From the NCBI RefSeq assembly GCF_003311645.1, contig NZ_QEST01000177.1, positions 1 through 64,000 on the forward strand: DNA of 64,000 nt, read 5' to 3'. The notes under the pieces are model-generated. The model saw only the letters and a program-made list of their open reading frames with translations, made no database searches and was not told the DNA's origin. Below are positions 17,501 to 24,913 of the stretch, piece by piece (positions within the stretch are counted from its first letter, which is position 1; every line of letters begins with the position of its first letter). The stretch comes from Streptomyces sp. PT12 (GTDB lineage: Bacteria > Actinomycetota > Actinomycetes > Streptomycetales > Streptomycetaceae). The position numbers and the translations under genes are program-made.

Positions 17501-17596
17501 TCACTTGCAGCCGCGCGGGCAGCGGACCCGCTCGCGGCGTCCGTCGTTGTACACCCACACCCACCCGGTCCCGTCGCACTCCGAGCACGTACTCAT
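17501..17596 (-). CDS. 31-residue zinc-ribbon-like small protein
   Basis: A tiny gene. The protein begins MSTCSECDGTGWVWVYNDG and ends RVRCPRGCK. Four cysteines lie in CxxC...CPRGC spacing, with a CDGTGW (DnaJ-type CxGxG) motif, so one zinc ion could be bound. ATG 17596 overlaps the TGA of the methyltransferase gene by one base (TGATG), giving translational coupling. The convergent terminator follows. Function is unknown; the coupling suggests it works with, or is a substrate or adaptor of, the methyltransferase. The composition is too structured (W/C/G pattern) to be chance. Confidence 0.65.
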   Translation of the reverse strand: MSTCSECDGTGWVWVYNDGRRERVRCPRGCK

Positions 17597-18732
17597 CACG
17601 CCTTGCCCCTCCCTGCGTCTTCCGAGGTGAACACCCGCGCGGCCGGTGCCGACGGGTCGTCGAGCCACACATACTGGCGCTCCGGCGTGACGGCGAAGCC
17701 GAGGCGGTCAAGACCCGGGCCGCCCTCGGCCCGCCACGCGTCGTGAAGCGCCTCGGCCTCGTCCCACAGGTCGCGAGGCCCGCTCTGGCTGACCCGCCCC
17801 CGGGCCACGACCGCCTTGGATACCCCGTCGCTGAGCAGCACGCACCCCGGCTCCGTGGGCCAGGGGCTGTCGCCGAGCAGCGCGTCGCACAGCAGGCGCA
17901 GCCCGGCCGGTGGATCGGCGAGCGCCGCGCGGCCCCCGCTCAACGCCCGTTCGCGCGGCGGCGTGTGCGCGACCCCGCGGGCCCCGCGCCGCCGCTGCGA
18001 GCGCAGCGGCGTGAACGAGCACGCGTCGTGGAAGCGGCCCGCCGCCGTCCCGTCGTCGCCGACCGTCAGCCGCAACAGGCGCATCGTGGGGGCGTGCGGC
18101 AGCACGATCACGCCCCCGGGGCGGGTCTGCGCGACCCAGGCGTAGGGCACGTCGGAGACGCCACAGGTGACATGGACCCGGTCGAACGGCGCCGCGTCGG
18201 GGCAGCCCTTCTCGCCCTCGCCCACCACGACGCGCGGCGCGAGCCCGGCCGCGCGGAGGTTGGCCTCGGCCGTGACGGCGAGGGCGGGGTCGATCTCGAC
18301 GGTGGTCACGCGTTCCGCCTCGCCGGTCAGGTCGCACAGCAGCCCGGCGGTCCACCCGGTGCCCGTGCCGATCTCCAGCACCCGGTCCCCCGGCCTGGGC
18401 CCGAGCAGCCGCAGAAAGGCCAGGACGAGCAGGGGGTTGGACGCCGAGCTGGTCGGGGCGTAGGTCCGCGCCGCGCTCTCCGCGGTCAGCGCGGTCCGCC
18501 CGTCGTCCAGCTGCGTGTAGATGACCGTCTCCGAGTACACCGCGTCCCACCACGCCCCCGGCTCGGCCCCCCGGTCGATCCAGCGCCCCGCGCCGCCCCG
18601 CGGCAGCGCCCACGCCCGCCCGGGCACGAAGCGGTGCCGGGGCACCCGCACGAGCGCGTCGGCCAACGCGACGCGGGGGACATCGCCGGGGACATCGCCG
18701 GGGACCGCGCAGGGGGATCCTTCACTTTCCAA
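17596..18732 (-). CDS. Protein-L-isoaspartate O-methyltransferase-like protein
   Basis: A 378-residue PCMT-type SAM methyltransferase. The pre-domain VPRHRFVPGRAW is followed by PTSSASNPLLVLAFL (variant of the isoaspartyl-binding segment), the SAM loop VLEIGTGTGWTAGLL and VTTVEIDPALA. The C-terminal about 150 residues form the extra domain found in actinomycete multi-domain PCMT homologues. TTG 18732 is the preferred start because AGGAGAG lies 6 bases upstream; the frame stays open much further without homology. Near the start a 12-bp DNA repeat encodes VPGDVPGDVPR. It may repair isoaspartate or, as in some RiPP pathways, methylate a peptide; no RiPP genes are seen. It is coupled to the 31-residue gene. 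Confidence 0.8.
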   Translation of the reverse strand: MESEGSPCAVPGDVPGDVPRVALADALVRVPRHRFVPGRAWALPRGGAGRWIDRGAEPGAWWDAVYSETVIYTQLDDGRTALTAESAARTYAPTSSASNPLLVLAFLRLLGPRPGDRVLEIGTGTGWTAGLLCDLTGEAERVTTVEIDPALAVTAEANLRAAGLAPRVVVGEGEKGCPDAAPFDRVHVTCGVSDVPYAWVAQTRPGGVIVLPHAPTMRLLRLTVGDDGTAAGRFHDACSFTPLRSQRRRGARGVAHTPPRERALSGGRAALADPPAGLRLLCDALLGDSPWPTEPGCVLLSDGVSKAVVARGRVSQSGPRDLWDEAEALHDAWRAEGGPGLDRLGFAVTPERQYVWLDDPSAPAARVFTSEDAGRGKA

Positions 18733-18888
18733 CGGCTCTCTCCTGTCGGCGGTCAAACTCTGGCATTTCCCGGCCGGAGTGCGCACACGCGGCGCCGCGG
18801 GGGGCGCATGGAGGCATCCGCCGGCGCCCGGAGGGAGCGCGGACCCGCGTAATCCTCGCTCCCGCGGTCCTCGCTCCCGCGCGACAAT

Positions 18889-18922
18889 GGCCGGTGCCGG
18901 GCGCCTCAGCCCGGCACCGGCC
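18889..18922. promoter_or_regulatory. Perfect 13-bp-arm palindrome upstream of the TetR gene
   Basis: GGCCGGTGCCGGG (18889-18901) and its exact complement (18910-18922) flank an 8-nt spacer, ending 17 bp before the TetR start. Position and symmetry suit an autoregulatory operator; an RNA hairpin masking the start region is the alternative. Confidence 0.55.
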
Positions 18923-18939
18923 GGACCGCGAGCAGTGAG

Positions 18940-19593
18940 GTGAGCCAGGTGTCGCCACGATCGGCGCGGGTGAACGAGGGGATGCGCGAGCAGTCGCGCG
19001 AACGCATCCTGGCCGCCGCACTCGCGGTCTTCGCCGCCAAGGGCTACCACAAGGCGACGATCTCCGACATCACGGCCGAGGCGGGCGTCTCCCGCGGGCT
19101 GATCACCTACTACTTCCCCGGCAAACAGGACCTCGTGACCGAGCTGCTCGACCGCTACCTCGAGGGCGTCGCGGGCGTCCTCGACGTGAGCGGGACGCCC
19201 GACGAGCGGCTGGCCGCCATCATCGACGGCATCCTGCGCGCCGCCGTTTCCACCGTTCCCGTGCAGCGGATGGCGCTGAGCCTCATCGTCAACCCCGCGA
19301 CCCACCCCCTCTTCGCCGCCGCCGAGGCGCGCAAGGAGGCCCAGCTGACCAAGCTGGAGGACGGGCTGCGCGACCTGTTCGCGGCCAGGGGCGCCGACGA
19401 CCCCGCCCTCGAAGAGGTCATGCTCCGCAGCGTCCTCGAGGGCGTGATCTTCAAGGCCGCCGTCTATACCGACCAGTACCCCATGGAACGGGTGCGTGGC
19501 TGGCTCTACCGCATGTACGGACTGCCCGCGCCCGAAGGCCACTTGATCCAGGCCGACCCGCCGCCGATCGCCCGCATGCGCGCCACTGCCTGA
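18940..19593 (+). CDS. TetR/AcrR family transcriptional regulator
   Basis: A 217-residue regulator. The N-terminal helix-turn-helix is textbook: RERILAAALAVFAAKGYHKATISDITAEAGVSRGLITYYFPGKQDLV (about residues 20-65). The C-terminal ligand-binding region is BetI-like (TetR_C), with VQRMALSLIVNPATHPLFAAAEARK. The GTG start at 18940 follows an AGGTGAG purine run; alternative starts lie a few codons downstream. The perfect palindrome just upstream suggests self-repression. No enzyme or efflux gene is divergent from it, so the ligand is unknown. Confidence 0.9.
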   Translation: MSQVSPRSARVNEGMREQSRERILAAALAVFAAKGYHKATISDITAEAGVSRGLITYYFPGKQDLVTELLDRYLEGVAGVLDVSGTPDERLAAIIDGILRAAVSTVPVQRMALSLIVNPATHPLFAAAEARKEAQLTKLEDGLRDLFAARGADDPALEEVMLRSVLEGVIFKAAVYTDQYPMERVRGWLYRMYGLPAPEGHLIQADPPPIARMRATA

Positions 19594-19681
19594 CGCGCGG
19601 GGTGATAGCGTTCCGGGCCTTCGCTTCCCGATGGCGGCTCATATGAGATTCCTACGGGGTTCCTGTGAGAGGGGTGGGTTC

Positions 19682-20416
19682 ATGAACGCTGGCACTCCGG
19701 CGATCAGTCTGGAGAAGGTGCGGGCCACGGCGGGGGAGGCGCTGGCCGTGGCGTACGAGTCGGCGCGCGTCTCGCTCGAGAAGCTGGGACTCGGCGGTCA
19801 ACGCGCGGCCGTCTACCTGGTGTTGGACCGCTCAGGGTCGATGCGGCCCTACTACGACGACGGCACGGTGCAGCACCTTGCCGAGCAGGCGCTCGCCCTG
19901 TCCGCCAACCTCGACGACGACGGCGTGGTGCCCGTCGTCTTCTTCTCCACGGACGTCCACGGCGTCGCCGACGTCTCGCTGGCCGACCACCGCGGCCGCG
20001 TCGCCGCCCTGCACGCCTCCTACGGGCACATGGGCAGGACCAACTACCACCTCGCGATGCGCGCCGTCATCGACCACCACGCCGCTTCGGGCGGCTCGGA
20101 CCCCGCGTTCGTCATCTTCCAGACGGACGGAGGGCCGACGTCGCGCTCGGCGGCGGAGCGGCTGCTGTGCGAGGCGTCGCGGCTGCCGATCTTCTGGCAG
20201 TTCGTGGGGTTCGGGGAGCCGGACCACAAGCAGTTCGCGTTCCTGAGGAAGCTGGACGAGCTGCCCGTCCCCGCGCGGCGGGTGGTGGACAACGCGGGGT
20301 TCTTCCCCGCGGGGAAGAACCCGCGCTCGCTCTCCGACCGCGACCTCTACGACCGGCTCATGGCGGAGTTCCCCGACTGGCTCGCCGCGGCCCGCGCCGC
20401 GCGGATCATTCGCTGA
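19682..20416 (+). CDS. von Willebrand factor A domain protein (TerY/TerF-like)
   Basis: A 244-residue cytoplasmic vWA protein. The MIDAS motif DRSGSM lies near residue 49 in VYLVLDRSGSMRPYY, followed by the conserved Thr/Asn region (GHMGRTNYH, near 118) and the Asp of FQTDGGPT (near 148), so the metal site is complete. Sequence style matches the tellurium-resistance-associated vWA proteins of streptomycetes, but no ter genes are nearby. ATG 19682 is preceded by GAGAGGGGTGGG. The expected role is metal-dependent protein-protein interaction. Confidence 0.85.
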   Translation: MNAGTPAISLEKVRATAGEALAVAYESARVSLEKLGLGGQRAAVYLVLDRSGSMRPYYDDGTVQHLAEQALALSANLDDDGVVPVVFFSTDVHGVADVSLADHRGRVAALHASYGHMGRTNYHLAMRAVIDHHAASGGSDPAFVIFQTDGGPTSRSAAERLLCEASRLPIFWQFVGFGEPDHKQFAFLRKLDELPVPARRVVDNAGFFPAGKNPRSLSDRDLYDRLMAEFPDWLAAARAARIIR

Positions 20417-21448
20417 TCACTCGCCGGCCGCTCCCGCCTCGGCCTCGTCGTCGCCGTTCGCCTCGGCCTCGTCTTCGGACGCGCGCCCCGCGCGGCCGAA
20501 CCGCACGCCCCAGGCGCGGATCTCGTCCAGCAGCTCGGGCGGGCCGATGACGCGGAAGTCGGCGCCCAGCGAGCCAAGGGCCATGATCGGCCACTGAAGG
20601 GAGTCGGCGGTCATCCGCACCCGGCAGCGCCCTGGCCCCGTCTCCTCCACCGTGCTCCACCGGCCGATCCGCTCGCGCACGGCCGCGGCCCTGGCGTCGA
20701 CCAGGACGTCGATCCGGTGCGGGCGCGGCTGCTCACGCAGGCGCGTGCGGACGAACGCCGCGGCGTCGGCGGCGGGCAGTTCGCGGGGCCTGAACGCCTC
20801 GCCCGTGCCGTGCGGCGCCTCGATCCGGTCGACGCGGAAGATCCGCCAGTCGTGCCGGGCGAGGTCGTACGCGACCAGGTACCAGCGGCGGCCGAGGCAC
20901 ACGAGGCGCAGCGGCTCGACGTGCCGGTCGCCGCGGCGCTCGTCGGCGGCGGTGTAGGAGAAGCGCAGCGCCTCGCCGTCCCGGCAGGCCAGCGCCACCG
21001 CCGTGAGCACATCCGCGTCGATGCCCGTCCCCGGCGCCCCGCCCGCCCCGCCCCAGTCGGCGGGCACGGTCATCGCGCGCAGCGCCTCCACCCGGCGCCG
21101 CAGCCGCGCGGGCATCACCTGCGCCACCTTCGCGAGCACCCGCACCGACGACTCGGCGATCCCCTCCACCGCGCCGGACGCCGCGGTCTGGAGGCCCACG
21201 GCCAGGGCGACCGCCTCCTCGTCGTCGATCACCAGCGGCGGAAGCACGGCGCCCGCGGCCAGCTGGTAGCCCCCTTCGGCGCCGCGCTGCGCCTCGACGG
21301 GGTAGCCGAGCTCGCGCAGCCGGTCCACGTCCCGGCGCAGCGTGCGCACCGAGACGCCCAGGCGCGCGGCCAGCTCGGCGCCCGGCCAGTACCGGTGGGT
21401 CTGGAGCAGGGACAGCAGCCGCAGCGTCCTTGTGCCCGTGTTCGCCAT
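20417..21448 (-). CDS. WYL-domain helix-turn-helix transcriptional regulator
   Basis: A 343-residue regulator. The N-terminal winged helix (HTH_11/DeoR type) is RLLSLLQTHRYWPGAELAARLGVSVRTLRRDVDRLRELGYPVEA. The central WYL domain begins LRFSYTAADERRG with the RRWYLVAYDLARHDWRIFRVDRI core, and a WCX-type C-terminal segment follows. WYL proteins sense nucleotide-like or other small ligands and often repress a divergent gene. Here the divergent neighbour is a DinB-family gene 90 bp away, the usual pairing in streptomycetes. The C-terminal tail is acidic (EDEAEANGDDEAEA). Confidence 0.9.
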   Translation of the reverse strand: MANTGTRTLRLLSLLQTHRYWPGAELAARLGVSVRTLRRDVDRLRELGYPVEAQRGAEGGYQLAAGAVLPPLVIDDEEAVALAVGLQTAASGAVEGIAESSVRVLAKVAQVMPARLRRRVEALRAMTVPADWGGAGGAPGTGIDADVLTAVALACRDGEALRFSYTAADERRGDRHVEPLRLVCLGRRWYLVAYDLARHDWRIFRVDRIEAPHGTGEAFRPRELPAADAAAFVRTRLREQPRPHRIDVLVDARAAAVRERIGRWSTVEETGPGRCRVRMTADSLQWPIMALGSLGADFRVIGPPELLDEIRAWGVRFGRAGRASEDEAEANGDDEAEAGAAGE

Positions 21449-21538
21449 GCCGTCGATTCTCGCGCCGTTCAGGTCAGAAAGTGGCCGCTTGGGCTTCTAG
21501 CGTGGTCATCGTTCGAGGGAAAACCTCCACGAAAGGTG

Positions 21539-22072
21539 ATGAACGTGACCACCACCGTCTCTGTCACGGACGAGCGCGCCGATCTGCTTCAGGCGCTGGC
21601 GACGCACCGGCACTTCCTGCGCTTCACCACCCGCGACCTCACCGACGAACAGGCCGGGCGCAGGACCACCGCGAGCGAGCTGTGCCTCGGCGGCCTGATC
21701 AAGCACGTCACCTCGGTCGAGCGGGGCTGGGCGGCGTTCATCGTCGAAGGCCCGTCCGCGATGGGCGACTTCACCGCCATGACCGAGGAGGACTGGGCGC
21801 GGCGGGCCGACGAGTTCCGCATGCTGCCGGGCGAGACGCTTGCCGGGGTGCTCGCGGCCTATGCCGAGGTGGCCCGCGGGACCGACGAGCTGGTCGCGGC
21901 CCTGCCCGACCTGGGCGCGGCCCATCCGCTGCCGAAGGCCCCGTGGTTCGAGCCGGACGCGCGGTGGTCGGCCCGCCGTGTGCTGATGCACGTCATCGCG
22001 GAGACGGCCCAGCACGCGGGCCACGCCGACATCATCCGCGAGTCCATCGACGGCGCGAAGAGCATGGGCTGA
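21539..22072 (+). CDS. DinB family protein
   Basis: A 177-residue four-helix DinB/YfiT-like protein, a fold associated with mycothiol-, bacillithiol- or glutathione-dependent transferases. Metal-site histidines are visible in LIKHVTSVERGW (near residue 58) and AETAQHAGHADIIRESIDG (near 155-175). ATG 21539 follows GAAAGGTG. It is divergent from the WYL regulator, which probably controls it. The thiol transferase role is inferred from family and from the mycothiol-using host; the substrate is unknown. Confidence 0.85.
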   Translation: MNVTTTVSVTDERADLLQALATHRHFLRFTTRDLTDEQAGRRTTASELCLGGLIKHVTSVERGWAAFIVEGPSAMGDFTAMTEEDWARRADEFRMLPGETLAGVLAAYAEVARGTDELVAALPDLGAAHPLPKAPWFEPDARWSARRVLMHVIAETAQHAGHADIIRESIDGAKSMG

Positions 22073-22132
22073 ACGCACGGCCGAGGGGGCCGGGGTCCTT
22101 CGGGGGCGGGGCGGCGGGCGGCCAGACTGTGG

Positions 22133-22240
22133 CGGGTGCTCATCCGACGAGAGACCCCCGCCGACATCGACGCCATCCGCGCGGTCGCCGACGCCGCGTT
22201 CGCCACCGACGCCGCGCCCGGGTCCGAGGTTCTGACCGCG
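22133..22240 (+). pseudogene. 5' fragment of a GNAT acetyltransferase
   Basis: The frame from about 22133 encodes MLIRRETPADIDAIRAVADAAFA, the standard first helix of a GNAT N-acetyltransferase, and loses similarity after about 33 codons, exactly where the 3' end of the oppositely oriented Fic gene begins (stop at 22245). The acetyl-CoA-binding RxxGxG/A motif is absent. It is a truncated remnant, most likely created when the Fic segment replaced the rest of the gene. No 3' GNAT remnant is visible on the far side. Confidence 0.7.
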
Positions 22241-22244
22241 GGCG

Positions 22245-23381
22245 CTACCGCCGGTAGGGGTGGACGAACGGGTCCGTGGAGCGCCGGACCTCATCGCGGA
22301 TCGCGCGGGTCCTGGAGCCCGCCGTGTAGAACCGCCCGCGCGCCTTGCCGTGCTGTTCGAGCCAGCCGAGGCGGACCAGCTCGCGGATGTCGCGCGTGGA
22401 CTGCTGAAGGCTGAGCTCCGCGTCGGACTGGTAGACCGGCCGCCGCACGCGGCCCCCGAGGAACGCGGGCAGCAGCGCCGCGGCCACGCGCTCGTCAAGA
22501 CCGGCCCTCACCGCGGCTTCGGACAGGGCAACCCACGCCCGCGCGTAGAGGTCGACGCGCCGCTTGGCCTGCTGGGCCTGGATGTGATGCCCGGCGAGGC
22601 AGAACTTCATCCAGGCCGAGGTGTCCGCCTCAGGGCTCCACTGCGGTCCCCCCGTCTGCCGCAGTACCTCGTAGTAGCCATAGGTGTTCTGGCCGTGCCC
22701 GAGCCACTCCTCGATCGAGGAGAACTCGGCGGGCATCAGCGCCTCCCGGGAGAACACCAGGGTGGACAGGGCACGCGACATGCGTCCGTTCCCGTCCGCC
22801 CATGGGTGGATCTTGACCAGGTTCAGGTGTGCCATGGAGGCGCGAACATGCACGGGAGCGTCGAGGTCGCCCTCGTTGAGCCAGGTGATCAACTCGTCCA
22901 TCAGCCGGGGCACTTCATCGCTCGACGGCGCCGTGTAGACGGGCACCAACTCGTCCTCGGGGCTGGAGACGTAGACGGACTTCGTCCGCAGGCGCCCTGG
23001 GCGCTTCCAGGAGTGGTGCTCCTGGACCATGTAGTGCAGGCCGTTGATCAGCCCGAGGTCGTACCGGAAGTCCGCGTCCACATCGGAGAGGGCGAGGATG
23101 TAGGTCATCGACCTCTGGTATCCCTCCAGCTCCTTGCGCGTCGCGTCGCTGGTCTCCAGAGGCTCTTCCCCGGCAATCAGCGCCTCGACGTCGTCGACCG
23201 TCGCGGCGTACCCCTCGATCGTGTTGGATCCCGCGATGGCGCGGGCCGTGAGGTTCCGCCGCAGCTGCTTGGTCCATCGGCACGTCGAAGGGAGCAGATG
23301 CCGCAGGTCGTGCCGCATCTCGGCGATCTCATCAAGGGCGCGGCGATCCGCGGCGTCGAGAGCGGGAGCCTGGTAGAGCAT
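22245..23381 (-). CDS. Fic family AMP-transferase-like protein with C-terminal winged helix
   Basis: A 378-residue class II-type Fic protein. The N-terminal inhibitory motif SNTIEGY ((S/T)xxxE(G/N)) is near residue 51, and the active-site motif HPWADGNGRMSR is near residue 190 with catalytic His and DGNGR intact. The C-terminal about 100 residues are winged-helix-like (LSLQQSTRDIRELVRLGWLEQHGKARGRFYTAGS), typical of Fic proteins that also act as regulators. ATG 23381 (MLYQAPAL) is the family start; an upstream ATG at 23408 would overlap the palindrome. AMPylation of a protein target is expected but held off by the inhibitory helix. Its 3' end truncates a GNAT gene. Confidence 0.88.
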   Translation of the reverse strand: MLYQAPALDAADRRALDEIAEMRHDLRHLLPSTCRWTKQLRRNLTARAIAGSNTIEGYAATVDDVEALIAGEEPLETSDATRKELEGYQRSMTYILALSDVDADFRYDLGLINGLHYMVQEHHSWKRPGRLRTKSVYVSSPEDELVPVYTAPSSDEVPRLMDELITWLNEGDLDAPVHVRASMAHLNLVKIHPWADGNGRMSRALSTLVFSREALMPAEFSSIEEWLGHGQNTYGYYEVLRQTGGPQWSPEADTSAWMKFCLAGHHIQAQQAKRRVDLYARAWVALSEAAVRAGLDERVAAALLPAFLGGRVRRPVYQSDAELSLQQSTRDIRELVRLGWLEQHGKARGRFYTAGSRTRAIRDEVRRSTDPFVHPYRR

Positions 23382-23383
23382 GC

Positions 23384-23408
23384 TTCGATGACACCATGAT
23401 TGTGTCAT
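23384..23408. promoter_or_regulatory. Inverted repeat at the Fic gene start (candidate operator)
   Basis: CGATGACAC and GTGTCATCG form 9-bp arms around a 7-bp spacer immediately upstream of the Fic start codon. It is AT-richer than its surroundings. It is well placed for repression by a winged-helix protein, possibly Fic itself. Confidence 0.6.
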
Positions 23409-23448
23409 CGAGGCAAAGGAGGGCTCCTTCGAGGCGACGCCCGCCAGG

Positions 23449-23673
23449 TCAGGGCGCCGGGGGCGTCGCGCCCCTGACCTTCAGGTGGGACAGCAGGTGG
23501 GCCGTCGCCGCGGTCACCGCCTCCACCGCCTCGTCGAACGTCTCCTTGTTGTGTGCGGCCGGGGCGCGGAAGCCCGAGACCTTGCGGACGTACTGCAACG
23601 CCGCCGCCCTGATGTCCTCGTCGGACACCTCGGGCGTGACGGGAGCGCGGAGAGTCTTGATGCTTCGGCACAT
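23449..23673 (-). CDS. DUF2277 family protein
   Basis: A 74-residue protein with the family start MCRSIKTLR and the core ALQYVRKVSGFRAPAAHNKETFDEAVEAVTAATAHLL. DUF2277 proteins are small, helical and uncharacterised; several are next to DNA-metabolism genes, but here the neighbours are Fic and a pectate lyase. ATG 23673 is chosen over an upstream in-frame start at 23730 because all recognisable residues begin there. Confidence 0.85.
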   Translation of the reverse strand: MCRSIKTLRAPVTPEVSDEDIRAAALQYVRKVSGFRAPAAHNKETFDEAVEAVTAATAHLLSHLKVRGATPPAP

Positions 23674-23822
23674 GCCGCCCAGTGTGCACCCGCCCACTGA
23701 CACGGACACCGCGCGCCATAGTCCACACACGGCCCGTCATCGTCCACGGCGCCCGCCCTAGCATCAGAGCAGCCGCGCGGCACACCTTCCAGCACCTCCA
23801 CCCCTTCCGGACGGAGAATCCC

Positions 23823-24776
23823 ATGCGCAGGACGAGCGCACGATTCGCGCTGGCCACCGCCGTCGCCCTTGGCGGCATCACCGCTGCGAACGCCGCGGAG
23901 CCCTCCGACGCCCAGGACCCCGCCACCCTGGCCGTCGGCACCCCCACCGGCTTCGGAGCCGGAACGACCGGTGGCGCGGGCGGCGACGTGGTCACCGTGT
24001 CGGACGCCGACGCCTTCATCGAGGCCGCCGACAGCGACGGGCCGCTCCAGATCCAGGTCAACGGCACGATCCAGCTCGACGCCATGGCCCGGGTGTCATC
24101 GGACAAGACGATCGTCGGCGTCGGCACCTCGGGCCGCATCGACGGCAGCGGGCTCACCATCCGCGAGGCCGACAACGTCATCGTGCAGAACCTGACGTTC
24201 AGCAACTCCGACGACGACGGCATCAACGTCGAGTACTCGACGAACGTATGGCTCGACCACAACGACTTCACCAACCCCAACGACGGCGCCCTGGACATCA
24301 AGCGCGCCTCGACGAACATCACCGTGTCGTGGAACCACACCTACGACTCGGACAAGAACATGCTCCTCGGCCACAGCGACAGCAACGGCGGCGAGGACGC
24401 GGGCCGCCTCAACGTCACCTACCACCACAACTGGTTCGACGGGGTCAACCAGCGCAACCCCCGCGTCCGCTTCGGCGACCCCGTCCACGTCTACAACAAC
24501 TACTACAACGACATCGGCGGCTACGGCGTCGCCTCCACCGAGGACGCGGGCGTGCTCGTCGAGGCCAACTACTTCGAGAACACCGACGACCCGTTCCACC
24601 TCGGCGAGGGATCGTCGGACGAGGGCGGCATCGTCGCGAGGGACAACCACTTCGTGAACTCGGGGTCGGGCCAGGCGGGCGGCTCCGTCGGCTCCATCCC
24701 CTACGGCTACAGCCCCGACCCGGCCGCCGACGTCAAGTCGATCGTCACCGCGGGCGCTGGCGTCGGCACCATCTGA
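23823..24776 (+). CDS. Secreted pectate lyase, polysaccharide lyase family 1
   Basis: A 317-residue secreted beta-helix enzyme that cleaves polygalacturonate by calcium-dependent beta-elimination. The signal peptide MRRTSARFALATAVALGGITAANA precedes the mature part. PL1 hallmarks are present: NVIVQNLTFSN, NVWLDHNDFTN (WxDHxD; Ca ligands), NITVSWNHTYDSDKNMLLGHSD, and YHHNWFDGVNQRNPRVRFG with the catalytic RxPxxR Arg. Length fits a single catalytic domain without a carbohydrate-binding module. ATG 23823 follows GGACGGAGAA. The large sugar-sensor regulator immediately downstream is a plausible controller. Confidence 0.93.
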   Translation: MRRTSARFALATAVALGGITAANAAEPSDAQDPATLAVGTPTGFGAGTTGGAGGDVVTVSDADAFIEAADSDGPLQIQVNGTIQLDAMARVSSDKTIVGVGTSGRIDGSGLTIREADNVIVQNLTFSNSDDDGINVEYSTNVWLDHNDFTNPNDGALDIKRASTNITVSWNHTYDSDKNMLLGHSDSNGGEDAGRLNVTYHHNWFDGVNQRNPRVRFGDPVHVYNNYYNDIGGYGVASTEDAGVLVEANYFENTDDPFHLGEGSSDEGGIVARDNHFVNSGSGQAGGSVGSIPYGYSPDPAADVKSIVTAGAGVGTI

Positions 24777-24913
24777 CCCCGGCGCACCACGAGGCGCACC
24801 GGACCGACGTCGCACGCCCAACGTTCAACGCCCAAAGCAGATGGGCCGGGTGCCTTGCCGGGGCGCCCGGCCCCCGCTATCGTCCACGCCACCTGAGGCG
24901 CCCTGCGACGACG

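Noticed and set aside
19832-20227. Reverse frame opposite the vWA gene
   Set aside because: Shadow frame; the vWA motifs on the forward strand are unambiguous.
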